Below, piece by piece: positions 47,445 through 57,130 of a DNA stretch of 62,266 nt (position 1 is its first letter; each line of letters opens with the position of its first letter). The stretch covers positions 1 to 62,266 of the forward strand of contig JAGAUJ010000017.1 in assembly GCA_017620845.1 (NCBI GenBank). Reading direction: 5' to 3'. The notes beneath the pieces were generated by a model, which saw nothing but the letters and a program-made list of their open reading frames with translations, made no database searches and had not been told where the DNA came from. The stretch is from Rickettsiales bacterium (GTDB lineage Bacteria; Pseudomonadota; Alphaproteobacteria; Rickettsiales; UBA1997). The translations under genes were made by a program, and so were the position numbers.

Positions 47445-49778
47445 TCAAACATCACCAATAACCCTATCTCTTATCAACTCACTCCAATTTCTCGAAGTTG
47501 TTTCCTCACGATAAAACTTATATATTGCCTTACTTAATATTTCATTCTTAAAAAACTCATTTTCATACAGTTTTTCAAAATCAGCAATATCAATAAAACA
47601 AATTTTTTTAAACAAATCTCTTTGTTTTGTCTTTATTATATCCAACAAATTTTGCTCTTCCGCATTTGTAATATAAATAAACATACTCAAACTCGCAAGC
47701 AAAATATTCAACTTTGCCTTTCTTATATCATACTTATATTTTTCCCTATTAGGGTCTTTTGGTTTTGGTTCTCCACCAGTTCCACCCATTCCTTTTGGTG
47801 GTTCTTTCTTTTTTTGTTTTTTTTCATTTTTATAAAAAGGAATACTATCAATAATCTTCAATATATTTTCATCAGCATTAATCAACTTATCAAGACTTAT
47901 ATTATTTGACCTTAACAATATTTTTTTAATCTTCTCTGGATCCCAATTCAAACTCACATAACTCATTATTTCATCATAAGTAGTATTTTTCATATCTCCA
48001 TCAAGATACATAAAAGTCTTAATCATCAACTCTTCAACAAGTTGTTTTTCATCATTTATTATTTTTTTATCATTTTTATCTTGCTCATCATTACCTTTCT
48101 TTTTTATTTTATTATTACTTTTTACATAATCCAAAAAATTATCAAAATATTTTTTAGGATTAAAATCAAAAACATAACATTCAGTTTTACCCTTACAAGG
48201 CGACTGGCATCTAAAAATAGACTGAAAGAAATCTTGCGCCGATTTTTTATTCTGCAACACAACAACAGAATCCAAAGTTTTTATAGTAACCCCAGTATTC
48301 AACATACCACAAGACAAACAAATAATCTTATCTTTTTCCTTTTCCATTTCAATAAATGTATCCAAAGATTTTTTACTACTTCCCTCACCCTTACCAGTCG
48401 CATTAATTATACAATAATCCTTAAAAAACTTATGATTATTCAACAGTTTTTTCATAGCACAAACAGCATCAACACTCGGCAAAAACCACAATGATTTTTT
48501 ATTTTTTTCCACCATATCTTGAAAATACGGCAACACAACATTTGACTCTTTTATATCCCTTTTTTCCACCAAATCAAACCTTTCACCACACATAAAATCT
48601 ATAATTTTTTTTACAGCCAAATTTTCCTTATTACTTACACCTTCAACGCAAGCATTATCCTCAACAAAAAACTCTCCATTTTTAGTTTTAAACAAATCAT
48701 TTAAATTAAAATCATAATTATTATCCACAATCAGCATTTCCTCAACACCATGATAAGTATAAATATTCATATCCGGCAAATCTTTATAAGGATTTTTATC
48801 GCCCAAATATTCATACTCTTTCTTTTTTTTCTGTTCATCATTATAAGTCCAGTTATATATTTGATTATCAGCATATTCAGCATCAGCCATTATCTTAAAA
48901 GGAGTTCCAGACAACTCCAATTTTCTTTTAAAATTTAGCATTTTTAAAATCTTTTCAGTCTGCTTTGCCCTTGTTCCATAATGTGCCTCATCAACAACCA
49001 ACAAATCCCAATTTACATTTGCAACATTTTTTAATTTATCCTTAAAATATCCTATATTTTCTTCTATTAATTCTTCTTTTATTTTTCCTTCTTCAATATC
49101 TCTTTCAATCTCACCCTCACTCTTATTAAACAAAAGCAAAGGAATAGATAAAAACACAACATTTGTCTTATTTATATCAAAAGTATTTAAAGTAGTTTTT
49201 TCTATAAAATTATACCCCTTAAAATCAACATGACTCAATAAATCATTTTTCCAACTACTCTCAACTGCCACCTTCCAAGTTATAACCAAAGTTTGCTTAT
49301 ATTGTGCTTTTTTAACCAACTGATAAGTCGTAAAAGTCTTACCAAATCTCATCTTACAATTCCACAAAAACCTATCAAACTTTTTATTTTCAAAAGCATC
49401 ATAAGTTTTTTCCACACATTCTTTTTGCTCATCTCTCATAGAAAAACACTCTGTTCTTTTCAAATTCAAAGACTCCCCAGTTTTTAAATGAGTTATAATA
49501 GCTTTAACTTTTTCAACAAAATCATCATTAGTTTCATTATCTTTCAAAGTATACCACTCATCACCATTTTCTGTATTTATTTTATAATCAAAATCATTTA
49601 CAAGTATTTTTTTTATATCATCATCACCAAAAGAACAATTATATTCATGATGCAAAACTTGTGGCACAAAACCACTTGTTCTATATTGCTTTTCTCTATT
49701 AATCCAATTAACAGTTTCTCCAACTTTTACTTGTCTTCTATTATCATTTGGATTAATTATAATATATATTTCTTTCAT
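47445..49778 (-). CDS. DEAH helicase with N-terminal GIY-YIG/T5orf172-like domain (restriction-type)
   Basis: A 777-residue SF2 helicase. The first 80 residues look like a T5orf172/GIY-YIG-type domain: EIYIIINP, QVKVGETVNWINREKQYR (arginine at 28 and 33) and a closing GDEWYTL. Motif I is CKMRFGKTF (141-149), motif II VVDEAHYG (262-268), and a motif VI-like FQSIFRCQSPC follows. The C-terminal 200 residues are helical with a Lys/Pro/Gly linker (GGTGGEPKPKDP). It resembles restriction (R) subunits, with the nuclease at the N-terminus instead of the C-terminus. It is the last gene of a four-gene operon. Confidence 0.6.
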   Translation of the reverse strand: MKEIYIIINPNDNRRQVKVGETVNWINREKQYRTSGFVPQVLHHEYNCSFGDDDIKKILVNDFDYKINTENGDEWYTLKDNETNDDFVEKVKAIITHLKTGESLNLKRTECFSMRDEQKECVEKTYDAFENKKFDRFLWNCKMRFGKTFTTYQLVKKAQYKQTLVITWKVAVESSWKNDLLSHVDFKGYNFIEKTTLNTFDINKTNVVFLSIPLLLFNKSEGEIERDIEEGKIKEELIEENIGYFKDKLKNVANVNWDLLVVDEAHYGTRAKQTEKILKMLNFKRKLELSGTPFKIMADAEYADNQIYNWTYNDEQKKKKEYEYLGDKNPYKDLPDMNIYTYHGVEEMLIVDNNYDFNLNDLFKTKNGEFFVEDNACVEGVSNKENLAVKKIIDFMCGERFDLVEKRDIKESNVVLPYFQDMVEKNKKSLWFLPSVDAVCAMKKLLNNHKFFKDYCIINATGKGEGSSKKSLDTFIEMEKEKDKIICLSCGMLNTGVTIKTLDSVVVLQNKKSAQDFFQSIFRCQSPCKGKTECYVFDFNPKKYFDNFLDYVKSNNKIKKKGNDEQDKNDKKIINDEKQLVEELMIKTFMYLDGDMKNTTYDEIMSYVSLNWDPEKIKKILLRSNNISLDKLINADENILKIIDSIPFYKNEKKQKKKEPPKGMGGTGGEPKPKDPNREKYKYDIRKAKLNILLASLSMFIYITNAEEQNLLDIIKTKQRDLFKKICFIDIADFEKLYENEFFKNEILSKAIYKFYREETTSRNWSELIRDRVIGDV

Positions 49779-49789
49779 TTCTCCTCCAA

Positions 49790-50269
49790 CTAAAAATTAA
49801 AACTTCCTTGCGTATTAATCATATCAATCAATAAAACATCTTCCCCAGTCTTCCAATCCCTAAACTTTATATATTTTCCATTATTATCAACACACTTCAA
49901 AGTATCACCACAAATTATATTTAAATTTAAAATCTCATCAATTTCATCTTTAACAATATTTTTATTTTTAATCATAATTTTACCCAATCTATTTCTTGTT
50001 TCTACAACATTATCTTCCAAAATATCAACTCCATAAATAGATTTTAAAGCATCAATTTTAGATTTTTTTGTTTTACAAAATTTTAACTTTCTTTCCAAAA
50101 TCTCTACTAAAAAATTACCATTACCACAAGTTGGTTCCAAAAAAGTTTTATCCACATCTTGCCACACATCCTCGGGTATTAAATCACACATTTTTTTAAC
50201 CACATCTTCCGGTGTAAATACCTCACCAAAATCTTTTACTCTATCGGTTTCTTCATTATTCAATATCAT
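49790..50269 (-). CDS. N-terminal fragment-like adenine-N6 DNA methylase
   Basis: A 159-residue protein. FGEVFTPEDVVKKMCDLIP and the SAM-binding motif I FLEPTCGNGNFLVEIL (about 44-59), then NIICGDTLK, match the start of type I/II N6-adenine methylases. The catalytic NPPY/DPPY motif IV and the target-recognition part are absent. Either it is a truncated methylase or a dedicated small subunit. The upstream membrane-protein gene overlaps it by 14 bases, and it is 11 bases from the helicase, so the four genes form a tight operon. The NPPY function could be supplied by the 761-residue partner at 50998. Confidence 0.6.
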   Translation of the reverse strand: MILNNEETDRVKDFGEVFTPEDVVKKMCDLIPEDVWQDVDKTFLEPTCGNGNFLVEILERKLKFCKTKKSKIDALKSIYGVDILEDNVVETRNRLGKIMIKNKNIVKDEIDEILNLNIICGDTLKCVDNNGKYIKFRDWKTGEDVLLIDMINTQGSFNF

Positions 50270-51011
50270 TACTAAATTTTATATTATTAATAAATTTATT
50301 ATATTTATTGTATTCTTTTATAAAAAATTTTTGAAAATTTTTGTTTTTAAAATGTATAACTGCCATTATATCTCTATTTTGCCAATAATCATTAAAAATA
50401 TTATCATTTAAAGTGTTTTCTATTAATTCATTTTTCCATTTTGTTTTAGAAATATTAATATTTTTGTTCTTAAAATATTTTTCATATAAACTATAATAAT
50501 GTTTTTCATAATCATTACAGATAATGTAAAAATATTTTTTATTATGCAAAGATAATGTTTTAAGAAGTTGCTCAAAAAATTTTTGTTTAACCTCTCCATC
50601 TTCACAACAATATTCATATTCATCCATTTGATATAAAATACTTATTATATTATCTTTTTTTGATATTTTCTTATTATCTAAAAGTTCAAATATAAGAAAT
50701 AATGTAATCTTAAATTGGTAATTTGTTGAAAATAGTTTATTTATTTTATTTGTTATTTTTATATTTATAAAACAATGTTTTATAAATATCTTTATTTTAA
50801 GACAAATATTAAAAAATAAAAATATATAACATATATAATACCAAATATAAAATAATTTATTTAAATCTACTAAACATAATATTTCTAATAAATTAAATTT
50901 TTTTAACAAAAAACAAATTAATATATTTACAGACCAAAAAAGTATTGATTGTAAATATTTCTTTGTTATTATATCAAAAATTAAATAATAATTAATACTA
51001 TCCATCATCAT
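50256..51011 (-). CDS. Unrecognised membrane protein inside the restriction-type operon
   Basis: A 251-residue protein I do not recognise. Two or three hydrophobic segments are in the first 100 residues (about 19-36, 45-70, 75-85), followed by a soluble, charged domain (about 120-245) containing two Trp and many Tyr/Lys/Asn residues. It has no signal peptide. It overlaps both neighbours by 14 bases, so it is translated with the methylase genes. Two- to four-helix membrane proteins with a soluble domain are seen as effectors in several phage-defence systems, but this is only an analogy. Confidence 0.55.
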   Translation of the reverse strand: MMMDSINYYLIFDIITKKYLQSILFWSVNILICFLLKKFNLLEILCLVDLNKLFYIWYYICYIFLFFNICLKIKIFIKHCFINIKITNKINKLFSTNYQFKITLFLIFELLDNKKISKKDNIISILYQMDEYEYCCEDGEVKQKFFEQLLKTLSLHNKKYFYIICNDYEKHYYSLYEKYFKNKNINISKTKWKNELIENTLNDNIFNDYWQNRDIMAVIHFKNKNFQKFFIKEYNKYNKFINNIKFSNDIE

Positions 51012-53283
51012 CTACCTCATCTCCACCTTTTCCATTATCTGCTTGAATTGCCTGTTCTTTTATATACTCCATTTCATCATCAGTAAGATTAAATAATTTT
51101 TGCAAATCTTCGTTAGTCCAATCACTTTCCCAACCGATTTTGTTTGTTCTTGGGTTTAATTTATTACTAATATCAGGAACTGATGCAAAAACATTTCTAT
51201 AAGCAGAAAATGTAATTTGATTAAGTTTTATTAAGTATCTAACAAAGTAAGTTTTTAAATAAGTTATTATATTTTCTGCTTGTAGTTTTGTATCTGCATA
51301 AATACACAAAAAACTATCACTGCATATTTTATTTGGTTCTATGATAAACAATCTTCTATAAATTGTATTTGCACCCATTTTACCATAACAAACTTTCCAT
51401 TTATCTTTATTACCCAGTTTAGTTTTTACTGTTTTATTTGAAAAACTTTCTTTATATTGTATATTTTTATCAATAATATACCATTTTTCTATTCCACTAT
51501 TACCATCAAATATTTCTATTGTATCATTATTTAATTCTTGTTTTATAAACTGTGTGAAATTATATTTTTCTGGATGTGCCAATAAAGCACTTCCTATACC
51601 AAATGGATTCCTACCTGTAACCAACAAATCAAAATACTTGTTAGATTTTGTTTTATTTAAAATATTAATATCTATTGAGTCTTTTGTTTTTATCTCTGTC
51701 AAATTTTTTTGTCCTTTATATACACCATATTCATAATAATTAACCAAACCTTTATTATTAAAATTTTTTTCCCAATAAACAATATTTACGGCACCAAAGG
51801 CAACATTATTAAATATAACATAATCATTTTTTTTAATATCTTCATAATACACATCTATACTAACTATATTTTTATTTTCTCTTATTTTTGGAGCAAGGGG
51901 CATACCACTACCTTGGCCACTTGCAGTAAGCCAACCATTTGGAAAAATCATTATACTTCTTTTTGCATATTGAAAACTTTGTTTAAAAAATTGTAAATAT
52001 AATTGATGACTTTTACCACCAGTTTTCATTGAATATGGCGGATTGCCAATTACAACATCAAATTGCATATCTTTTACCCCCTTTGATTCAAAAAACTGTG
52101 AAATTTCTTCAAGATTTTTTATAAAATGAAGCGCTTGTATCTCTGTTTCATTGCCGTCTTTATCTTGCACTAATTCCCCAAGTGCTTCATTAAAATAAAT
52201 ATTATTTATGTTTATATATTCTTGTTTTTTATCTTTTATATTAATTTTATGTTTAAAGTAACTATTGTGTATAGCATTAACAAACCATCTTGCTTCACTA
52301 AAATCATAGCAACATTTTTTAACTCTATCTATATTTTTTGAATGTTCTTCTATTTCTTTATAGTTATTTTCACACCAATTGTAATATGTATTGCTATTTG
52401 TATTGTTGGTTGTTATATTTTCTGTTTCTTTTATTGTTTTTTTATATCCATATAAATAAAAATCAATTTCTTCGTTTAAGTCTTTTATAATATCTTCTTT
52501 TGACTGTTTAATATTAATTTTACCTTCTTTTTCAATTTTGGGAACACTACCGGGTTTTATTCTTTCATCATTTTGTCTTTTAGCTAAAAACGCTTCTTCA
52601 TTATTATTATGTCTTTCTATTGAAAAAAATATATTATCAGTATTTCTTTTAACAATTATTTTTCTAATATATTTTTCTTTTTCTATTTGTTCTTGTTTTT
52701 TTCTTTCTTTTTCTCTTTCTTCTCTTGCTTTATTAATATAATCAGTAAAATGATGTTTAAAAAATTCGCTAAATACTGAATATTTGTCTTTTGTTGTATT
52801 TTGAATTTTATTATCTATCTTTTTAATATTATTTTCATTTTTTACTTCTGTCTTTTTTTCTGTTTTTATCTCTGTTATTTCTTTTTGTTTTTCTATATTA
52901 TTGACATTGTATAAGTTTATTAAATTATTTGTATACAGTGTTCTTTTTGTAATCTCGTAACCCCTGTAAGATATAGCAATACCAAATAATTGTTTTTCTA
53001 ATATATGTTGTAATATACTATTTTGATTTTTTAAAAACTCTTTTTCGCCTAATTTATTGTATTTGTGCTTTAATATTCTTATTGCTATTTCTCTTAAAAA
53101 TATTCCATCTTTACAACAAGGACATAAAAATGTTGAATTATCATTATTATATACTTCTACTGGTATAAGATCTAACATTTTATTTACAACATCTATTGGT
53201 GTTGGTGTTTCTGTGTTCACCATACATTGTAAATATTCAAGTATGTCTCTTTTTTTGTTGCCTTCTTTATTTATTGTATTCAT
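50998..53283 (-). CDS. Large N6-adenine DNA methylase-like protein (Eco57I-type)
   Basis: A 761-residue protein. VIGNPPYSMKTGGKSHQLYL (411-430) is the catalytic NPPY motif IV of Eco57I-type adenine methylases, followed by MIFPNGWL and a target-recognition-like C-terminal half. A highly charged Lys/Glu coiled region (about 130-215) precedes it. The motif I position (about 52-63) reads FLCPCCKDGIFL, whereas the neighbouring small gene has FLEPTCGNGNFL, so SAM binding may be weakened. It is the first gene of the operon, downstream of the TGCACC palindromes. An AAAGGTGG ribosome site precedes the start. Confidence 0.7.
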   Translation of the reverse strand: MNTINKEGNKKRDILEYLQCMVNTETPTPIDVVNKMLDLIPVEVYNNDNSTFLCPCCKDGIFLREIAIRILKHKYNKLGEKEFLKNQNSILQHILEKQLFGIAISYRGYEITKRTLYTNNLINLYNVNNIEKQKEITEIKTEKKTEVKNENNIKKIDNKIQNTTKDKYSVFSEFFKHHFTDYINKAREEREKERKKQEQIEKEKYIRKIIVKRNTDNIFFSIERHNNNEEAFLAKRQNDERIKPGSVPKIEKEGKINIKQSKEDIIKDLNEEIDFYLYGYKKTIKETENITTNNTNSNTYYNWCENNYKEIEEHSKNIDRVKKCCYDFSEARWFVNAIHNSYFKHKINIKDKKQEYININNIYFNEALGELVQDKDGNETEIQALHFIKNLEEISQFFESKGVKDMQFDVVIGNPPYSMKTGGKSHQLYLQFFKQSFQYAKRSIMIFPNGWLTASGQGSGMPLAPKIRENKNIVSIDVYYEDIKKNDYVIFNNVAFGAVNIVYWEKNFNNKGLVNYYEYGVYKGQKNLTEIKTKDSIDINILNKTKSNKYFDLLVTGRNPFGIGSALLAHPEKYNFTQFIKQELNNDTIEIFDGNSGIEKWYIIDKNIQYKESFSNKTVKTKLGNKDKWKVCYGKMGANTIYRRLFIIEPNKICSDSFLCIYADTKLQAENIITYLKTYFVRYLIKLNQITFSAYRNVFASVPDISNKLNPRTNKIGWESDWTNEDLQKLFNLTDDEMEYIKEQAIQADNGKGGDEVDDDG

Positions 53284-53313
53284 TGTATTGTTATGCCACC
53301 TTTATAAACTTTT

Positions 53314-53347
53314 CTAATGCACCAAAATATACATTTTGGTGCATTAG
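53314..53347. repeat. TGCACC palindrome copy 1 (28-bp core 53317-53344)
   Basis: CTAATGCACCAAAAT (53314-53328), loop ATAC, then ATTTTGGTGCATTAG (53333-53347) is a perfect 15-bp hairpin. It lies 31 bases before the start of the restriction-type operon. Its 28-bp core is the exact reverse complement of the core of copy 2. Confidence 0.9.
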
Positions 53348-53407
53348 GACAACAGAAATACGCAATTGCATTATTTCACAAACAAGAAAAATTGAAAAAT
53401 TTATTAA

Positions 53408-53509
53408 TTTATGCACCGTATTGACTTTAAAAAATCTTTATTTATTATTACAAACATATTTATGCACCAAAATGTATATTTTGGTGCATAAATAGAAACG
53501 GTGCATAAA
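53408..53509. repeat. Outer inverted pair TTTATGCACCGT / ACGGTGCATAAA around copy 2
   Basis: TTTATGCACCGT (53408-53419) and its reverse complement ACGGTGCATAAA (53498-53509) flank copy 2. With the two palindromes this makes six TGCACC half-sites in about 200 bases. The rest of 53284-53589 is A/T-rich; no gene is seen in it. Confidence 0.8.
53457..53494. repeat. TGCACC palindrome copy 2 (28-bp core 53462-53489)
   Basis: TATTTATGCACCAAAAT (53457-53473), loop GTAT, then ATTTTGGTGCATAAATA (53478-53494) is a perfect 17-bp hairpin. The core is identical to copy 1 in inverted orientation. It lies between dusB and the restriction-type operon, so it could be a dusB terminator, an operator, or a mobile-element end. 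Confidence 0.9.
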
Positions 53510-53589
53510 ACATAAATTGTTTACTATATTATAAATGTATTTATTTAAACTAATTAATATAAAATATGATTAGTATTTAATTAAAAAAG

Positions 53590-54579
53590 TTAAACAAAAA
53601 ACTCTTCTATTTCCTTAATTAATAAATTATAATCATTAATTCTATTTATACTGTTTCTAAAACTTGAACTATTTTGAATTCCAGCACTATACCACCCCAA
53701 ATGTTTTCTAAACAAAGAACAAGACTCTTTTTCTCCATAATACTCACAAGCAAGTTTTAAATGCTTTAAAACAACATTTTTTAATTCTGGCAGAGTAGGG
53801 GGTATAAAATTAATATTATTTAATTTATCTGTTATTTCTCTAAAAAGCCAAGGTTTTCCATAAATACCTCTTGCAATCATAGCACCATCAGCATTACTTA
53901 AATTCAAAGCAGTTTTTAAATCTTCAACAGTTTTTATATCTCCATTTACAATTAATGGTATATATTTTAAATTTTCTTTAACTTTCTTGGCAAAAGCCCA
54001 ATCTGCTTTTCCTTCATACATTTGACTTCTTGTTCTACAATGTAAAGTTACCATTTTAATACCTACATCTTCTGCAATTTTTGCTATTGTTGGAGCGTTT
54101 AAATGTTCAAAATCCCAACCCATTCGCATTTTTACAGTCACTGGAATATTTACGGATTTTACAACATTTTCCATTATTTCTTTTGCTAATTTTTCGTCTT
54201 TCATAACTGCTGAACCAGCAAAACCTTTTACAACTTTTTTTACAGGACAGCCAAAATTAATGTCTATAATGTCAGCACCAAGGTTGGCATTAATTTTAGC
54301 AGATTCTGCCATATAATATGGGTCATTTCCGGCAATTTGAACTGCATTGATTTTAAAGGATTTTTTAACTTTGCTTATTGATTTATCTTTGTTTCCAAAA
54401 AATAAGGATTTTGAAGGTATCATTTCGCTAAACATTAGACCAACTCCGCCAAAATTATTAATTATTTCTTTAAAAGGTGGATCGGTTACACCTGCCATTG
54501 GTGCTAACATTAGTGGGTTTTCTATGGTTATATTTCCTATTTGTATGGGTTTTAGTATACTATTCATTTGTTTTTCCAT
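53590..54579 (-). CDS. dusB: tRNA-dihydrouridine synthase DusB
   Basis: A 329-residue FMN enzyme that reduces uridines in tRNA to dihydrouridine. [16 protein letters not shown], the catalytic Cys111 in [19 protein letters not shown] and [17 protein letters not shown], and IVNGDI and [12 protein letters not shown] are present. The length matches DusB rather than DusA or DusC. It lies 40 bases downstream of fmt on the same strand. Confidence 0.92.
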   Translation of the reverse strand: MEKQMNSILKPIQIGNITIENPLMLAPMAGVTDPPFKEIINNFGGVGLMFSEMIPSKSLFFGNKDKSISKVKKSFKINAVQIAGNDPYYMAESAKINANLGADIIDINFGCPVKKVVKGFAGSAVMKDEKLAKEIMENVVKSVNIPVTVKMRMGWDFEHLNAPTIAKIAEDVGIKMVTLHCRTRSQMYEGKADWAFAKKVKENLKYIPLIVNGDIKTVEDLKTALNLSNADGAMIARGIYGKPWLFREITDKLNNINFIPPTLPELKNVVLKHLKLACEYYGEKESCSLFRKHLGWYSAGIQNSSSFRNSINRINDYNLLIKEIEEFFV

Positions 54580-54619
54580 AATATTAAGTTTGCAAACGTT
54601 AATTTATTTTTTAATTACA

Positions 54620-55558
54620 TTATTCGTCTATTTTTTCGCCAATGTTAAATCTATAACCATTAATAAAATCTTTTATATTTAAGGGTTTTTTGCCTTCTTT
54701 TTGTAAAATTAGTGGTTTTAAAATACCGTCTTTGCATTGTATTGAAAAAAACTTATCAAGTAATGTTTTTGGTTCTTTTTTTACTTCTCCTAAAATGTAA
54801 TCGCTTTTTAAAATTTTTATTCTGTTGCTGTTGTGATAAATGTAAACACCAACAGAATCATTTAAGGCTCTTATTTTATTGTGTATTGTAATAACACTGT
54901 CATTTAACCAATTTATTTTGGCGTCTTCATTTGTTATTTTGTCGGTAAAAGTTGCTAAATTGTTATCTTGTTTGATATATTCTAATTTTTCATTATTTGC
55001 TATTTTTTCAATAACTTTGATAATCATATCTGCGCCGATTTTGGATAATTCTTCTTTTAAGTTTGTTATGTCTGTATTTTTGTTAATTTCTATTTTTGTT
55101 GTAGATATAATATCCCCATCGTCAAGTCCCTCGCCAACTTTCATTATACAAACACCAGTTTCCGTGTCATTTGATAATAAACATCTCTCCATAGGGGCGC
55201 AACCTCTGTATTTTGGAAGTAGGGATGGGTGGAGATTTATACAACCATATTTTGGTATTTCTAATAGTTCTTTTGGTAAAATTAAACCATAAGCAACTAC
55301 AACAATTAAGTCAGGTTGTATTTCTTTTAATTCTTCTAAATTTTTACCATTTTTAAAGGTTGCTGGTGTTAAAATTCTTAAATTGTTTTTTTCTGCAAGG
55401 TTGTAAATTGGTGTATTTTGTTTTTTTTGACCTCTGCCACTTTCTTTTGCTTTTCTTGTATAGACTGCTTCAATTTTGTGTTCTGTGTTTAAAATTTTTT
55501 CTAATGTAGGAACTGCAAATTCTGGTGTTCCCATAAATACTATTCTTAATTTATTCAA
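54620..55558 (-). CDS. fmt: Methionyl-tRNA formyltransferase
   Basis: A 312-residue enzyme that formylates Met-tRNA for initiation, using 10-formyl-THF. IVFMGTPEFAVPTLEKIL at the start, the catalytic-site segment INLHPSLLPKYRGCAPMERC (Asn, His) and LDDGDIIS (Asp) are present, with the C-terminal OB-fold-like domain shortened and Lys-rich. It overlaps the preceding secreted-protein gene by eight bases. No def gene is seen beside it. Confidence 0.94.
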   Translation of the reverse strand: MNKLRIVFMGTPEFAVPTLEKILNTEHKIEAVYTRKAKESGRGQKKQNTPIYNLAEKNNLRILTPATFKNGKNLEELKEIQPDLIVVVAYGLILPKELLEIPKYGCINLHPSLLPKYRGCAPMERCLLSNDTETGVCIMKVGEGLDDGDIISTTKIEINKNTDITNLKEELSKIGADMIIKVIEKIANNEKLEYIKQDNNLATFTDKITNEDAKINWLNDSVITIHNKIRALNDSVGVYIYHNSNRIKILKSDYILGEVKKEPKTLLDKFFSIQCKDGILKPLILQKEGKKPLNIKDFINGYRFNIGEKIDE

Positions 55559-56528
55559 CTTTATATCCCCCTTTTAGCATTTCTTCGCATTGATTACTTA
55601 TTGTAAGTTTAAATAAATTATTTTCTAATTCTTTATCCATTAAGCACTTTTTTTCTTCAAATTTTCTTAAATCTATAAGTTGCACTTTTGATAATCTTGG
55701 ACCGGACATTAATTGATTTAATTCTGCTAATCTTTTTTGTTTTTCTGCTGTTTTTTTTCTATTTATATTAAATTCGTCAACTTTTTCATTTTTTAAGTCT
55801 ATATATTCACTATTGTAAAGTGCTAAATGGTCTGGGTATTTATCTATTGCTTGTTGTTTGCAAGAAAATTTGTTGTTTATATCTCTGTTTTTTAATTTAT
55901 TTGCAACCATTTCTTTACATTCTTCAACTTTATATTTGAAATTAATACATTCTGTAAATTCTTTTGATTTTATATTATATTTTATACACTCTGGAAATTT
56001 TTCTAAGTTCTTTTTAATATTTTTTTCTTCTTTTGATATTTTTAATTCTTTTCTTGTTTCTATAATGTCTAAAATCTCTTTTTTACTATTAACATCTAAA
56101 CGTGGATAATCATAATTTAAAAAAGTCAATAAATTATAATAATATTCATCTTTTCCTTTTAAAACTATTTTATATTTTATATCATCTTCTAAATAATAAT
56201 TTAGTTTAGTTTTAAATTCACTTTCTAATTTATCTATAACATTATTGATAACTTTTTTTATTCTTTTTAATTCTGTTGTGTAAAACTTATTTTTACCTTT
56301 TAAATCAATAGAATCTTTAATTCTTTCGTTAATTAATTGTTTTCTGCACTCCCAATAAAATCTTATTCCAAACTCTGTTTGTGTGTTAATTCCTCTTGAT
56401 AAACAGATTTCATTGTCTTGTGTTTCCATTTCTCTAACTTCATTTTCTGGTATAAGATAACTATGTCCATTATGTATAAATAATGTAAAAATAAATATAA
56501 AAAATATAAATTTTATGTTCTTCCTCAT
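55551..56528 (-). CDS. Unrecognised secreted, lysine-rich helical protein
   Basis: A 325-residue protein with a signal peptide (MRKNIKFIFFIFIFTLFIH..., cleavage near residue 23). The mature part is helical and highly charged, with about eight scattered cysteines (e.g. EICLSR, WECRKQ, PECIKY, TECINF, EECKEM, FSCKQQ), a pattern that could form disulfides in the periplasm. I do not recognise the family. It overlaps the fmt start by eight bases, so translation may be coupled. The divergent neighbour is the head-tail connector gene. Confidence 0.55.
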   Translation of the reverse strand: MRKNIKFIFFIFIFTLFIHNGHSYLIPENEVREMETQDNEICLSRGINTQTEFGIRFYWECRKQLINERIKDSIDLKGKNKFYTTELKRIKKVINNVIDKLESEFKTKLNYYLEDDIKYKIVLKGKDEYYYNLLTFLNYDYPRLDVNSKKEILDIIETRKELKISKEEKNIKKNLEKFPECIKYNIKSKEFTECINFKYKVEECKEMVANKLKNRDINNKFSCKQQAIDKYPDHLALYNSEYIDLKNEKVDEFNINRKKTAEKQKRLAELNQLMSGPRLSKVQLIDLRKFEEKKCLMDKELENNLFKLTISNQCEEMLKGGYKVE

Positions 56529-56587
56529 CCAAAAAACAATTGTTATCTTCTTAATAATATTATTTTATTAATAATTTTCAAGAAAAA

Positions 56588-57112
56588 ATGACAGTAATAA
56601 AAATTTTAGAAGAAAGTTCTAATTTACCAATAGAATTAGAAGAAATTAAACTATTCTTAAAGGTTGATTATGAAGATGAGGATAATATAATCACAAGATC
56701 ATTTAAAACCGCTTTAAAACAATGTGAATTATTAATAGGACAGTCATTAATTGAGAAAAAATATAAATATTCTTTTTATAATGAAATAAAAAATGATTTA
56801 CAACTTTTATATGGACCAATAAAATCAATAGAATCAATGTATTTTATAAATAAAAATAATGAAGAAATTTTAATTAATCCAGATACATATTTTTTAGATG
56901 ATATAAATAATAAAATAATTTTCAAAACAAAACCAACAAATTTTTATAGATTAGATATTATATATACAGCAGGAAATAATAATATAACAGAAGACTTAAA
57001 ACAGGCAATACTATTTCATACAGCAAAGATTTTTGAAGATAAATTGGGTTATTCGCCAATACCAAGAGCATCATACAACATATATAAAAATTATAAAATG
57101 AAAAAGTTATAA
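56588..57112 (+). CDS. Phage/gene-transfer-agent head-tail connector (gp6/phiE125 gp8-like)
   Basis: A 174-residue protein. PIELEEIKLFLKVDYEDEDN near the start, ALKQCELLIGQSLIEK, and YGPIKSIESMYFINKN followed by DIIYTAGNNNITEDLKQAIL match the phiE125 gp8/gp6-like head-tail connector family, which makes a ring below the portal. In alphaproteobacteria this is gene 6 of the gene transfer agent cluster. The next gene is a head-tail adaptor, the same order as in RcGTA, but no terminase, portal or capsid gene is near. Confidence 0.75.
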   Translation: MTVIKILEESSNLPIELEEIKLFLKVDYEDEDNIITRSFKTALKQCELLIGQSLIEKKYKYSFYNEIKNDLQLLYGPIKSIESMYFINKNNEEILINPDTYFLDDINNKIIFKTKPTNFYRLDIIYTAGNNNITEDLKQAILFHTAKIFEDKLGYSPIPRASYNIYKNYKMKKL

Positions 57113-57130
57113 AATAATATAGGCTTAATT

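Noticed and set aside
47622..48938. Several plus-strand frames opposite the helicase gene
   Set aside because: They are Ile/Phe-rich shadows of the real minus-strand helicase and have no domain or ribosome site.
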